64,000 bases of DNA from Acidimicrobiales bacterium (GCA_028285495.1 JANQPB010000018.1:62001-126000), one strand, 5' to 3'; positions 1 to 10,753 are shown, counted from the stretch's first letter. Translations and numbers: made by a program. Notes: generated by a model not told the origin, from the letters alone.

Positions 1-1
1 C

Positions 2-448
2 TTCCAGGAGGCGGTCGGCGAGATGCTGAGCGAGGGCAAGACGGTGCTGCTGTCGAGCCACATCCTGGCCGAGGTCGAGTCGCTGTGTGACCAGGTCACG
101 ATCATCCGCGAGGGCCGAACGGTGGAGGCCGGCACGCTGGCCGAGCTCCGGCACCTGACCAGGACCTCGGTCGACGTGACCACCACTCGGCCACTGGCCG
201 CGATGGGAGCGGTCGACGGCGTCTCCGACTTCCTGGCCCACGACGAGCACCGGGCGACGTTCGCGGTGGCCAACGCCGACCTGCCCGTCGTGATGAGCAG
301 GCTGGCCGGCCTCGGCATCGAGGCCATCGAGAGCCAGCCCCCGACGCTGGAAGAGCTGTTCATGCGCCACTACGCCGTCGACGGGAGCGATCGGAGCGCG
401 GCGCCGCCGGACACGGCCGCCGCCGGCTCGGCCGGGGATCGGCCGTGA
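2..448 (+). CDS. ABC exporter ATP-binding subunit (3' part)
   Basis: C-terminal part of an ABC ATPase; the frame is open from base 2, so the 5' end (Walker A, signature, Walker B) lies outside the window. The visible 148 residues contain the switch-histidine H-loop (SSHILAEVE, His at about residue 20) and the usual closing strand of the nucleotide-binding domain (VTIIREGRTVEAGT). A roughly 90-residue C-terminal extension follows, of the kind found in drug/antibiotic exporter ATPases. The stop codon overlaps the GTG start of the permease by four bases (GTGA), so the two are surely co-translated and form one exporter. The substrate cannot be told from sequence. Confidence 0.9.
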   Translation, partial: FQEAVGEMLSEGKTVLLSSHILAEVESLCDQVTIIREGRTVEAGTLAELRHLTRTSVDVTTTRPLAAMGAVDGVSDFLAHDEHRATFAVANADLPVVMSRLAGLGIEAIESQPPTLEELFMRHYAVDGSDRSAAPPDTAAAGSAGDRP

Positions 449-2073
449 CCGCGAACGGCTTCGCCGGCACCGGCCAGCTCCTCCGGCTGATCCTGCGCCT
501 CGACCGGATCAAGCTCGCGCTCTGGTTGCTCGGCCTCCTCGCCGTGATCGCTGTGACGCCGATCTCGCTTCGGGCCATCGTCGACGCCGAGGCCGAGGCG
601 GACGGGACCACCGCCGAGCAGGTGCTGGCCGAGCAGGCGGCGCTGATCGAGACAAACGGGGCCTCGATCGCCCTCCAGGGCCCGCCGGACGCTCTCGACA
701 CGTTCGGCGGTCGCTACGCCTTCGAGATCGGTGCCTTCACGCTGGCCGTCGTCGCCCTGATGAACATCCTGCTCATCGCCCGCCACACCAGGGCCGAGGA
801 GGAGTCGGGTCGGGCCGAGCTGGTACGGGCCGCTGCGGTCGGCCCCTGGAGCGCGCTGGCCGCCGTCGGGTCGGTGGCCCTGATCACCAACGGGCTGCTC
901 GGGCTCGGCACCAGCGCCGTGTTCATCGCCGACGGGCGGCCCGTCGACCGCTCGTTGCTCTACGGGGCGAGCGTCGCCCTGTGCGGGTTGCTGTTCGCCG
1001 CGCTGTCCCTGATCTGGGTCCAGGTGTTCGAGTACGGGCGGGCCGCCACCGGCATGTCGCTGGCGGTGCTCGGGGCCTCGTTCGCCCTGCGGGCGGTCGG
1101 CGACGTGCAGGACAACTGGCTGATCCTCCTCTCGCCGCTCGGCTGGGTCCAGGCCGTCGATGCCTTCGGCGATCCCGCTGTCTGGCCGTTCGTGCTGTCG
1201 TTGGCCGCGGTGGTCGTGACCGTCGCCGTCGCCATCGCCCTCGTGGTAAGGCGTGACGTCGGGGCCGGACTGATCGAGCAGCGCCCGGGACCGCCGCAGG
1301 CCGACCCCACCCTGCCCCACCCGCTCGGCCTGGCCTGGCGGCTGCAGCGCTCGACGCTGTTGTGGTGGACGGTCGGCGCCGTCGCCCTCGGCGCCCTCTA
1401 CGGGTCGGTCATCAGCTCGATCGACGACTTCGTCGAGGACAGCGAGGCCATGCGGGAGGTGCTCGAAGGGCTCGGCATGAGCGGCGACGCCCTCCGCGAC
1501 GGGTTCATCACCGTCATCCTCTCGCTGATCGCCCTCATCACCACGGCCGGCGTCATCCAGTCGCTGCTGCGGCCCCGCAGCGAGGAGGTGTCCGGCCGGG
1601 CCGAGGCCGTGCTGGCGTGCTCGATCTCCCGTCGGGCCTGGCTCGGCTCCCACGTGCTGCTGAGCCTCGCGGCCGCGCCATCGTTCATGCTGGCCGCGGC
1701 CGTCGGGCTCTCGATCACCGACGCCCTCGTCGCCGGCGGCTTCACCGATGTGGGGGCGACGCTGGCGGCGGCGCTGGTCCGGGTGCCAGCCCTCTGGGCC
1801 GTCGCCGGCATCGGTGTGCTGCTCTACGGCTGGGTCCGCCGCTTCAGTCTCGGGGTCTGGGCGGTGTTCGCCGGGGTGGCGATCGTGTTCCTCTTCGGCG
1901 ACCTGCTCCGGCTGCCCGATGCGGTGCTGAACCTCTCGCCGATCGGCCACGTGACCCACCTGCCGGGCGGCGACCAGGGGTGGTTGTCGGTCGTCGTGCT
2001 CTGCGGGGTCGCCCTGCTCGGCTGGGCGGCCGGGATCGCCCTCTTCGACCGGCGGGACATCACGGACGCCTGA
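445..2073 (+). CDS. ABC-2 type exporter permease (polyketide-antibiotic exporter-like)
   Basis: A 542-residue membrane protein with about 12 hydrophobic segments in two similar halves, joined by a hydrophilic stretch near residues 275-300. Size, layout and the motif ARHTRAEEESGRAELVRA in the first cytoplasmic loop fit the actinobacterial permease group annotated as exporters of polyketide antibiotics (TnrB3-like, COG3559). The second half has a similar loop (LLRPRSEEVSGRAEAVLA), which supports internal duplication. It partners the ATPase directly upstream (GTGA overlap). Actual substrate unknown; self-resistance or lipid export are both possible. The GTG start is fixed by the overlap. Confidence 0.88.
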   Translation: MTANGFAGTGQLLRLILRLDRIKLALWLLGLLAVIAVTPISLRAIVDAEAEADGTTAEQVLAEQAALIETNGASIALQGPPDALDTFGGRYAFEIGAFTLAVVALMNILLIARHTRAEEESGRAELVRAAAVGPWSALAAVGSVALITNGLLGLGTSAVFIADGRPVDRSLLYGASVALCGLLFAALSLIWVQVFEYGRAATGMSLAVLGASFALRAVGDVQDNWLILLSPLGWVQAVDAFGDPAVWPFVLSLAAVVVTVAVAIALVVRRDVGAGLIEQRPGPPQADPTLPHPLGLAWRLQRSTLLWWTVGAVALGALYGSVISSIDDFVEDSEAMREVLEGLGMSGDALRDGFITVILSLIALITTAGVIQSLLRPRSEEVSGRAEAVLACSISRRAWLGSHVLLSLAAAPSFMLAAAVGLSITDALVAGGFTDVGATLAAALVRVPALWAVAGIGVLLYGWVRRFSLGVWAVFAGVAIVFLFGDLLRLPDAVLNLSPIGHVTHLPGGDQGWLSVVVLCGVALLGWAAGIALFDRRDITDA

Positions 2074-2110
2074 CGACGCCGTCGCCGGCCTCGCCCGTTC
2101 CGACGGCCCG

Positions 2111-2929
2111 TCAGGTGTCCTGCGGAGGGGGAGCGACGAAGTCGATCAGCTCCTCGACCGCGCCGACGAGGGACGGCTCCAGATCCCGGTACGACGACAC
2201 CCGGCCGAGGATCACCCGCCACAGCTCGCCGGTCGTGCCGCCGAAGCCGAGGGCCCGGCACATGCCCTCCTTCCAGTCGACCCCCTTCGGGATCCGGGGC
2301 CACGCCTCGAGCCCAACCACCTCGGGTCTGACCGCCTCCCAGACGTCGACGTAGCGGTGGCCACGGATCAGGACGTTGTCGGTGGCGGCCTCGGCCGCCA
2401 GCCGGTACTCCTTCGAGTCGATCACGAGGTGGTCGAGCAGGACGCCGAGCCGGCGGTCGGGGGCCGGCCCGAACTCGGCGACGATGGCCCGGAGATCGTC
2501 GGCGCCGTGCAGCGGTTCGACGACCACCCCCTCGGCCCGGAGATCGTCGCCCCAGATCTTCTCGACCAGCTCGGCGTCGTGCAGCCCCTCGACCACGATG
2601 CGGCTCGGGATCGCCACCCTGGCCCGCCGGTCCTCGGCCGCGATCGACCCCGATGCGGTCAGCGTCGGGGCTCTCGGCGCCGGGGCCGGGCGGACCAGCG
2701 TCACCGTGCGGCCGTCGACCGAGAACGCCCCAGCGGCCACCGGCAGGGCGTGCTCACGCCCATCGCCGTCGACCAGGACAACCTGTTGGGGAGAGAAGCG
2801 ACGGATCCGGCCGACGACGCCGGAGGTGCGATGGCGGACGACGAGGTCCCTGGTCGCCGGCTGGGCCGGCCACGCGGGCCGCCGGCGCCGGCCGTCGAGG
2901 TCCATCGGTCCGCTCAGAATTCCCGACAC
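2111..2929 (-). CDS. DUF3097 family protein
   Basis: Conserved actinobacterial protein of unknown function, 272 residues from the GTG chosen here. Family hallmarks, from memory, are the central block IVVEGLHDAELVEKIWGDDLR, resembling a Toprim-like acidic motif, then LGVLLDHLV, GHRYVDVWEAVRP and the C-terminal DLEPSLVGAVEELIDF. An ATG eight codons downstream (ending at 2905) was the obvious alternative, but a TACCCT box at 2937-2942 sits seven bases upstream of the GTG, the spacing seen at many other starts here. Convergent with the exporter genes and downstream of the SGNH hydrolase. Function not known; a nucleic-acid role is only a guess from the Toprim resemblance. Confidence 0.85.
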   Translation of the reverse strand: MSGILSGPMDLDGRRRRPAWPAQPATRDLVVRHRTSGVVGRIRRFSPQQVVLVDGDGREHALPVAAGAFSVDGRTVTLVRPAPAPRAPTLTASGSIAAEDRRARVAIPSRIVVEGLHDAELVEKIWGDDLRAEGVVVEPLHGADDLRAIVAEFGPAPDRRLGVLLDHLVIDSKEYRLAAEAATDNVLIRGHRYVDVWEAVRPEVVGLEAWPRIPKGVDWKEGMCRALGFGGTTGELWRVILGRVSSYRDLEPSLVGAVEELIDFVAPPPQDT

Positions 2930-2936
2930 CGCCCCG

Positions 2937-2942
2937 AGGGTA
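2937..2942 (-). promoter_or_regulatory. -10 box of DUF3097 gene (leaderless type)
   Basis: TACCCT on the minus strand, seven bases before the GTG at 2929. It decides the start codon, since the downstream ATG has neither a box nor a ribosome binding site. Confidence 0.5.
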
Positions 2943-3001
2943 GTGGCCGGCGCACGCTCGGTGGTGTCCCGTCGACCGGCGCTTCGTCGACGTCGCTCGA
3001 C

Positions 3002-3073
3002 GGCGCCGGCCGCCACCAATCGGATGGCGCCGGCCGCCACCAATCGGATGGCGCCGGCCGCCATCAATCGGAT
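3002..3073. repeat. 24-bp tandem repeat, three copies
   Basis: Three head-to-tail copies of a 24-base unit (3002-3025, 3026-3049, 3050-3073). The first two are identical; the third has one C-to-T change. Each unit starts with the palindrome GGCGCC followed by a GCCGGCC-type core. The array lies just upstream of the DUF3097 gene and its last ten bases overlap the 3' end of the SGNH hydrolase gene. It could be a slippage product or a protein-binding array. Confidence 0.85.
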
Positions 3074-3810
3074 CGCAGCGTGTCGTCGTCGACCGACGGG
3101 AGGGGGGCGCCGAGGTGGCGGGCGAACGGGCGGGCCATCAGCACGTAGCCGAGGTCGTTCGGGTGGAAGCGGTCCGCGGCCAGGCGCTGCTGCGGGGGCG
3201 GTCCCGGCTCTCGCCACGGGTCGACGAGGCCGCAGCCGGCCTCGGCGGCGGCGTTGCGGACCGCCCGGTTGACCAGCCGGGCCCGGGGTGAGCTCCCGGC
3301 GACGAGGGCGGCGACGCCGCCCCCCGGCAGGCGGCCGATGATGGCCCGGAGCCGGTCACGGACGGCGGTCGTCGCCGACGACCAGACGACGTCGTTCGAC
3401 CCGATGCAGCACACCACCAGTGCCGCCGACCCGTTGGTGCCGGGGCGGAGCAGTCGCTCGGCCAACGGCAGCTGCCGCTCGAGACCGTCGGCGGCCCTGG
3501 CGCCGGACTGGGCCAGGTTCACGACCCGCCACGCCGTCCCGTCCCGCTCGGTGAGCGCCCGGGCCACGTGGCCGACGTAGCCATGCGCCGGGGCCGACGC
3601 CCCGATGCCGAGGGCCGTCGAGTCGCCGATCACGATCAGCAGCGGGCCGTCGCCGGTCGCGGCCCGCTGGTTCCGCTCGCTCCAGTAGCGGGTGTAGGGA
3701 GCGATCTGGCGAGACACCCGGCGGATGCCGGGCAGGACGAGACCGGCGGCCCGGAGCCCCCGACCGGGGAGCTTCGGCTCGAGTGCGGGGATGGTCGGTG
3801 GCGTCGCCAC
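3064..3810 (-). CDS. SGNH/GDSL hydrolase
   Basis: A 248-residue SGNH-fold esterase/lipase-like enzyme. Block I is LIVIGDSTALGIGA (nucleophile Ser in GDS, about residue 58); block II has the Gly in NLAQSGARA; block III is IGSNDVVW (oxyanion Asn); block V is DRFHPNDLGY with the catalytic Asp-x-x-His. All four blocks are intact. There is no clear signal peptide, but a hydrophobic stretch near residues 15-30 (LRAAGLVLPGIRRV) might associate with membrane. The GTG start at 3810 is preceded by CACACT six bases upstream, a near match to the local TANNNT box. Divergent from the ABC-F gene. Substrate unknown. Confidence 0.86.
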   Translation of the reverse strand: MATPPTIPALEPKLPGRGLRAAGLVLPGIRRVSRQIAPYTRYWSERNQRAATGDGPLLIVIGDSTALGIGASAPAHGYVGHVARALTERDGTAWRVVNLAQSGARAADGLERQLPLAERLLRPGTNGSAALVVCCIGSNDVVWSSATTAVRDRLRAIIGRLPGGGVAALVAGSSPRARLVNRAVRNAAAEAGCGLVDPWREPGPPPQQRLAADRFHPNDLGYVLMARPFARHLGAPLPSVDDDTLRSD

Positions 3811-3885
3811 CGGCCCAGTGTGGCCTGCCGACGCTCGCCGGCGCGGATCGTCCGTCTGGCCGGCGGTCGGGTGGCGGCTCGCCAG

Positions 3886-3891
3886 TAGGGT
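3886..3891 (+). promoter_or_regulatory. -10 box of ABC-F gene (leaderless type)
   Basis: TAGGGT, six bases before the GTG at 3898. There is no room for a ribosome binding site between them. Confidence 0.55.
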
Positions 3892-3897
3892 TCGACC

Positions 3898-5730
<1,833 letters not shown>

Positions 5731-5789
5731 GGCCGTCCGCCGCCCGGGCGCCGGTGCGCACGGGCTCGGTCACGCGGGCCGGCCCGCAC

Positions 5790-5795
5790 TACGGT
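5790..5795 (+). promoter_or_regulatory. -10 box of PLP lyase gene (leaderless type)
   Basis: TACGGT, six bases before the ATG at 5802. Confidence 0.5.
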
Positions 5796-5801
5796 CGGCC
5801 C

Positions 5802-6977
5802 ATGACCGCCATCGAGGTCCGCTCGGAGTCCGAGTCCCGCGCCCTGCGGGGGATCAAGTGGTCCCGGGATCCGGCCGACGTGCTGCCGGCCTGGGTGGCC
5901 GACATGGATCTCGTGCCGCCGGCCTTCGCTCGCGATGCGGTGGCCGACCTGGCCAGGCTCGGTGACTTCGGCTACTCCCGGCACCACACCGAGCACCTGC
6001 CCGAGCTCTTCGCCGAGTGGCAGGCCCGCCACCACGGCTGGTCCCCCGACCCGGCTGAGGTGGTGGTGTTCAACGACGTGCTGCACGCCATCGCCCAATC
6101 GATCCACCTGCTGACCGATCCCGGCGACGGGATCGTGCTGCTCACCCCGATCTACCCCCCGTTCCTCAAGGCGCTCGACGGCGGGTTCCGGCGGCTGGTC
6201 GACGTGCCGCTCGATCCGGACGGGTGGCGGCTCGACCCCGAGCGCCTGGCCGCCGCCATCGACGACCGGACCTCCGCCATCCTGCTCTGCTCGCCCCACA
6301 ACCCGACGGGGCGGGTGTTCGACGCCGAGGAGCGGGCGGCCATCGCCCGCGTCGTCGTCGAGCACGATCTCCTGCTGATCAGCGACGAGGTGTGGGGCGA
6401 CCTCGTGCACCCCGAGGCCAGGCATCGACCGATGGCCGACCTCGGCCGCGACCTCGACGGCGACCTCGGGAACCAGCTCGCCGCCCGCACCATCACGATC
6501 TCGGCCGCATCGAAGACGTTCAACCTGGCCGGCCTCCGCTGCGCCGTCGCCCACGTCGGCTCGAAGCCGCTCGCCCGCCGTCTGGCCGCCCTGCCGCCGC
6601 ACGCCCTCGGGGCCGTCGGCAGCCCGGGCGCAGCGGCCGCCGGCGCCTGCTGGACCGTCGGCCACGAGTGGCTGGCGTCGGCCCGCTCGTTCCTGACCGA
6701 CCGCCGCGACCAACTGGCCAAGCGGCTCGAGGACGACCTGCCGGCCGCCGGCTACCAGCTGGCCGAGGCCACCTATCTGGCCTGGATCGATCTCGGCCCC
6801 TACGACGTCGGCCCGGAGCCCCAGGAGTGGCTGCTCGAGCGGGCCAGGGTGGCGCTGTCGCCCGGTGGCGACTTCGGGCCCGGTGGGGCCGGCTTCGTTC
6901 GTCTCAACACCGCGACATCTCCCGAGCTCCTCGACCGGATCCTCGACCGGATGGCCACGGCGCTGGCCGCCGTCTGA
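5802..6977 (+). CDS. MalY/PatB-type aminotransferase (C-S lyase)
   Basis: Fold-type I PLP enzyme of 391 residues. The N-terminal GIKWSRDPADVLPAWVADMDL is the MalY/PatB hallmark (usual form KW...LPMWVADMDF). Further landmarks are the Asn of SPHNPTGRVF (about 167), the Asp/Tyr region LLISDEVWGDL (about 195) and the Schiff-base lysine in SAASKTFNLAGL (about K238). Family members cleave cystathionine or cysteine conjugates to pyruvate, ammonia and a thiol; some also transaminate. Stand-alone gene with its own promoter box, between the ABC-F gene and the mannosyltransferase fusion. No methionine-pathway neighbours, so the physiological substrate is open. Confidence 0.88.
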   Translation: MTAIEVRSESESRALRGIKWSRDPADVLPAWVADMDLVPPAFARDAVADLARLGDFGYSRHHTEHLPELFAEWQARHHGWSPDPAEVVVFNDVLHAIAQSIHLLTDPGDGIVLLTPIYPPFLKALDGGFRRLVDVPLDPDGWRLDPERLAAAIDDRTSAILLCSPHNPTGRVFDAEERAAIARVVVEHDLLLISDEVWGDLVHPEARHRPMADLGRDLDGDLGNQLAARTITISAASKTFNLAGLRCAVAHVGSKPLARRLAALPPHALGAVGSPGAAAAGACWTVGHEWLASARSFLTDRRDQLAKRLEDDLPAAGYQLAEATYLAWIDLGPYDVGPEPQEWLLERARVALSPGGDFGPGGAGFVRLNTATSPELLDRILDRMATALAAV

Positions 6978-7036
6978 GCTTCCCCGTCCGTCGCCCCGCA
7001 CGGGGGGATCCGCCCACTACCCTCGACCCCGACGCT

Positions 7037-9430
7037 ATGGCGATCGAGTCCGAGGTCGAGGCGAGCGGTGTGCTCGATGAGGTGGGTCCGGACGGTCGGT
7101 CCGCCGCCCTTCGCTCGGTCGCCGCGCTCGGCTTCGTCGCCACCGCCCTCGTCGTCGTCGGTGGCTCCCTCGCCGGTGCCGCCGCTCCGGGCGACGCCTG
7201 GCGGCTCTGGTCGGTCCCGGCCATCCCGGTCACCCCGTCCGTCGACGTCGTCCCGGCCCTCGTCGCCTACTACGGCGGCCTGATCATCCTCGTCCGGGCC
7301 TGGCTGCTGCTCCGCCGTCACCACCTGACCGGCGGCGCGCTGCCGGTCGGTGCCGTCGTGGCCGTCGTCGTGATCTGGGCCCTGCCCCTGCTGGTCGGCC
7401 CACCGCTCGGCAGCCGCGACGTCTACGCCTATGCGGCCCAGGGCCGCATGGCCGAGCAGGGCCTCGACGTCTACGCCGATGGTCCCGAGGAGCTCGGGGC
7501 CGACGATCCGCTGCTGGCCCCGGTCGACCCCCTCTACCGCGACACGCCGTCGCCCTACGGTCCCGTCTTCGTCTCGCTGTCGTCGCAGGTCTCGGCCCTG
7601 GCCGGCGACCGCGTCATCGCCGCCGTGTTCGGCTTCCGCCTCCTGGCGGTGCTCGGGGTCGCGGTGGCGGGAGCCGCGGTGTTCGACCTGGCCAGGGGAT
7701 CGGGCCGTGACCCGGTCGACGCCCTGATCCTGGCCGTGGCCAACCCACTCGTGCTGTTCCACCTCGTGTCTGGGGCCCACAACGAGGCGATCATGCTCGC
7801 GTTCCTCGTCTCCGGCGTCGCCCTGGCCAGACGACCACGCTTCCTCCACCTCGGCATCGCCCTCTGCGCGTTCGCGGCCGCCATCAAGCTGCCGGCGATC
7901 CTCGCCGTCGCCTTCCTCGGCTGGCCGTGGGCCCTCGAGGCCAGGGGTCTCGGCCGGCGGATCGGACGGTTGGCGCTCGTCGGGGCCGAGGCGCTGGCGG
8001 TCATCGCCGCCGCCGGCCGGCTGACCGGTTGGGGCTGGGGCTGGGTCGATGCGCTGACCACGTCCGAGCCGGTCGACGCCTACCTGAGCGTGACCCGGTT
8101 GGTCGGCGGTGGTGTCTCGCTGGCCACCGGGACCGACATCGACCTGGTGCTCGGCACCGCCAGGCTGGTCGGCATGGTCCTGGCCGTCGGCATCAGCGGC
8201 CTGCTGTTGCTGCGGCGGCGGGGCAGCTGGCCGACGGCGCTGGCCTGGAGCCTGCTGCTGTTCGCCGTGCTCCATCCGACCACCCAGCCCTGGTACCTCA
8301 CGTGGGGGGTCATGCTGCTGGCCGCCACCACCGCAGGCGAGCGCAACCGCACCCTCGTGGCCACCTGCGCCGCCGCGGTGTTCGTCGTGTTGCCGATCGG
8401 TCCTCAGATGGGCCTGGTGGTGCTCGACAACACGGGCCGGTTCACGCTGACCCTGGCCGCCATCCTGCTGCTGATCCTGACGGTGAGTCCCGCCGCCCCG
8501 TCCGAGCGGCGGCGCCGGCGCGAGCTGGAGCCGGACCTGGTGTCGGTGGTGGTGCCGACCCGGCACGAGGCCGACAACGTCGAGCCGCTGGTCGAGGGGC
8601 TGCGGTGGATGGCGGCGGCGTCGTTCCACGACGGCGGGCCCGTCGGCCGCCGGCGGCTCGAGGTGTTGTTCGTCGACGACTCCGACGACGAGACCCCGGA
8701 GGTCATCGAGACCTTCGTCGAGCGATCCGCTCGCCCGGTCGTCCCGGTCCTGCCCGCCCGGCCGGTCGGCCCCGGTGACCCGGCTGCCGACGGACCGGCC
8801 GACGACGGTCCGGCCGGCGACCAGCCCGACGTCGCCGTTCGCCTGCTGCATCGCCGACCCGCCGATCGCTGGGGCGGTCTCGGTGGCGCCGTTGCCGACG
8901 GTCTCGCCGTGGCCGGGGGTGAGGTCGCCGTGGTGATGGACGGCGACCTGCAGCACCCGCCCGACACCATTCCCGATCTGGTCGAGGCCATCGCCGGCGG
9001 GGCCGGCGTCGTGGCCGCCAGCCGTCGGGTCCCCGGTGGCAGCGACGGCGAGGGCCTGACCGTCGGCCGTCGACTCCTGTCGGTTGCGGCGACGGCCGTC
9101 GCCCGCTGGCTGTTCCCGTCGTCCGTCGGCCGCCTCGCCGATCCGCTGTCCGGCTTCTTCGCCGTCCGCACCGCCGCGGTCGAGGTCGATCGTCTGCATC
9201 CCGACGGGTTCAAGATCCTCGTCGAGCTGGTGGCCACCCACCCCGATCTGGCCGCCCGGGAGGTGCCGTTCCGGTTCGTCGGCCGCACGCAGGGCCTGTC
9301 GAAGGCCTCCGCCTCCGAAGGCGTCCGCTTTCTCGGTCACCTGGCCGATCTCCGGATCCGGACCTCCCGGTTGTGGGCCGGCGCCCCGGTCTCGCAGCGG
9401 GCGTTCCCGTCGCCGGTCCGGCGGGCCTGA
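7037..9430 (+). CDS. Fusion: MptB-like GT-C mannosyltransferase + polyprenol-phosphate mannose synthase-like GT2
   Basis: A 797-residue two-enzyme fusion. Residues 1 to about 490 form a polytopic GT-C domain of about 12 helices with an acidic loop motif (GSRDVYAYAAQGRMAEQGLD, about 125-145), like MptB-type polyprenol-phosphomannose-dependent alpha-1,6-mannosyltransferases. Residues about 498-797 are a GT2 domain: LVSVVVPTRHEADNV, acidic LFVDDSDDET, metal-binding VVMDGDLQHP (about 632) and DPLSGFFAV (about 701), the signature of dolichol/polyprenol-phosphate mannose synthases. The GT2 part has no membrane helices of its own, so the GT-C half may anchor it. A Pro/Ala/Asp-rich insert (about 577-600) interrupts the GT2 fold. 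A TACCCT box at 7018-7023 lies 13 bases upstream of the ATG. If both halves work, one chain would make polyprenol-P-mannose from GDP-mannose and use it as donor. Confidence 0.85.
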   Translation: MAIESEVEASGVLDEVGPDGRSAALRSVAALGFVATALVVVGGSLAGAAAPGDAWRLWSVPAIPVTPSVDVVPALVAYYGGLIILVRAWLLLRRHHLTGGALPVGAVVAVVVIWALPLLVGPPLGSRDVYAYAAQGRMAEQGLDVYADGPEELGADDPLLAPVDPLYRDTPSPYGPVFVSLSSQVSALAGDRVIAAVFGFRLLAVLGVAVAGAAVFDLARGSGRDPVDALILAVANPLVLFHLVSGAHNEAIMLAFLVSGVALARRPRFLHLGIALCAFAAAIKLPAILAVAFLGWPWALEARGLGRRIGRLALVGAEALAVIAAAGRLTGWGWGWVDALTTSEPVDAYLSVTRLVGGGVSLATGTDIDLVLGTARLVGMVLAVGISGLLLLRRRGSWPTALAWSLLLFAVLHPTTQPWYLTWGVMLLAATTAGERNRTLVATCAAAVFVVLPIGPQMGLVVLDNTGRFTLTLAAILLLILTVSPAAPSERRRRRELEPDLVSVVVPTRHEADNVEPLVEGLRWMAAASFHDGGPVGRRRLEVLFVDDSDDETPEVIETFVERSARPVVPVLPARPVGPGDPAADGPADDGPAGDQPDVAVRLLHRRPADRWGGLGGAVADGLAVAGGEVAVVMDGDLQHPPDTIPDLVEAIAGGAGVVAASRRVPGGSDGEGLTVGRRLLSVAATAVARWLFPSSVGRLADPLSGFFAVRTAAVEVDRLHPDGFKILVELVATHPDLAAREVPFRFVGRTQGLSKASASEGVRFLGHLADLRIRTSRLWAGAPVSQRAFPSPVRRA

Positions 9431-9451
9431 GCGACGTCACCGGCCGCCCGG

Positions 9452-10753
9452 TCAGCCGGTGGCGCCGGCCGACTCGACCACGTCGGTCCGGCCGCGCTCG
9501 TCGGCCAGCAGTGCCCGAACGCAGAGGATGGGCACCGCCAGGAGCAGCAGGTTCCGGACCACCAGCAGCAGGGCCGGCACGGCGTCGGTCAGCCCGTCCG
9601 GGCGGAACAGCGTCAGCGTCACGCCGGTGAGCACGCCGGCGGCGGCGGCGACGGCCGCCGCACCAACGGCCCGACCGGGCACCGCCGGCGCCATGCCGGT
9701 CCGAGCTCGGCCCGGGGCCAGGATCAGCGCGATCCACGGTGTCGTCCACACGAGGAACTGGGGCGAGAGCAGGGGAGCGGTGGCGAGCAGCGCCGCCGTC
9801 GCCCCCAGGGCCGTGAGCCCGACGGTCGAGACCGGATCGGCGCCGCGTCCGATCGATCGGCGACCGGCGACGGCGAGTGCCAGCATGGCGCCGACCGCCA
9901 GCGCCCGCCCGACCGTGACGACGGCCGGCCGGACGGTCCCGATCCGGTAGGCGTTCAGCTCGAGCCTTGCCGCATCACCGGTCGTCAGCGCCACCAGCGA
10001 CCCTGGCAGGCTCTCGACGTGCCAGCCGTCGGCCCCCCGGAGCGACAGGACCTGGTCGACCGGCTCCAGCCCGTCGCCGGCGGCGACCAGCCACGCGGCG
10101 CCGGCCGCAACGCCGACGACGGCGGCGGTGACGACCGTCCGCCACCGCCCGAGCGCCACGGCCGGGACGGCCAGCACCGCCGGCCAGATCTTGACGAGCG
10201 CACCGACGGCCAGTGCGACGCCGGCCACCACGTCGACCGCGGGCCGGGCGGGGACCGCTGCCCGCTGCCCGCCCGCCGATCGGTTGGCCGCGGCCAGCAC
10301 CGCCAGGGCCCCAACGACGGCGACGGCGGTCACCAACGTGTCGAGCCGCTGGTAACCGAGCGGGACCAGCGGCAGCCCGACGACCAGGTAGGCGGCCCCG
10401 GTCGAGCGCCCGATCCGCCGGGCGAGCAGCCCGGCGACACCGAGGTCGAGCGCAAGCGACAGGACGACGAGTCGGCGGTGGGTCTCGACGACGTCGTCGC
10501 CGGCCAGGCGGTCGAGGACCACGACCGACCCGGGCGGGTACTCGACCGGCTCGTCTGCCCAGGCCCGCCCGTCACGCTCGGCGATGTCCTGGAACCGCTC
10601 GGCGTCCCAGCCGGCCAGCTCGTCCGGCTCGTCGGTGGCCGGGCCGAACGCCAGCACGGCGACGACCGCCAGCCGCACCGCGACGGCGAGCGGCCAACCG
10701 CGCAGCAGGGCCCCCCAGCCCCGCTCGATGATCCGGGTTCGCGAGACAACCAC
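9452..10753 (-). CDS. GT87-like GT-C mannosyltransferase (DUF2029-type)
   Basis: Polytopic membrane protein of 433 residues with about 10-11 helices. The first periplasmic loop carries WDAERFQDIAERDG and EYPPG, as in the actinobacterial DUF2029/GT87 group that includes PimE-type polyprenol-P-mannose-dependent enzymes. The loop GADGWHVESLPGS is also typical. The likely donor is polyprenol-phosphate-mannose, fitting the synthase-like domain of the convergent neighbour that ends 21 bases away. GTG start at 10753, 14 bases from the divergent nfuA start. Acceptor glycolipid or glycan unknown. Confidence 0.75.
   Translation of the reverse strand: MVVSRTRIIERGWGALLRGWPLAVAVRLAVVAVLAFGPATDEPDELAGWDAERFQDIAERDGRAWADEPVEYPPGSVVVLDRLAGDDVVETHRRLVVLSLALDLGVAGLLARRIGRSTGAAYLVVGLPLVPLGYQRLDTLVTAVAVVGALAVLAAANRSAGGQRAAVPARPAVDVVAGVALAVGALVKIWPAVLAVPAVALGRWRTVVTAAVVGVAAGAAWLVAAGDGLEPVDQVLSLRGADGWHVESLPGSLVALTTGDAARLELNAYRIGTVRPAVVTVGRALAVGAMLALAVAGRRSIGRGADPVSTVGLTALGATAALLATAPLLSPQFLVWTTPWIALILAPGRARTGMAPAVPGRAVGAAAVAAAAGVLTGVTLTLFRPDGLTDAVPALLLVVRNLLLLAVPILCVRALLADERGRTDVVESAGATG

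Noticed and set aside
3002..3073. CRISPR array
   Set aside because: Units are directly adjacent, without spacers, and no cas gene is present.
6800..9340. 846-codon open frame on the minus strand opposite the mannosyltransferase fusion
   Set aside because: Its translation is a His/Gly/Arg/Gln-rich shadow of a GC-rich gene with no domain, while the plus strand has two recognisable enzymes.
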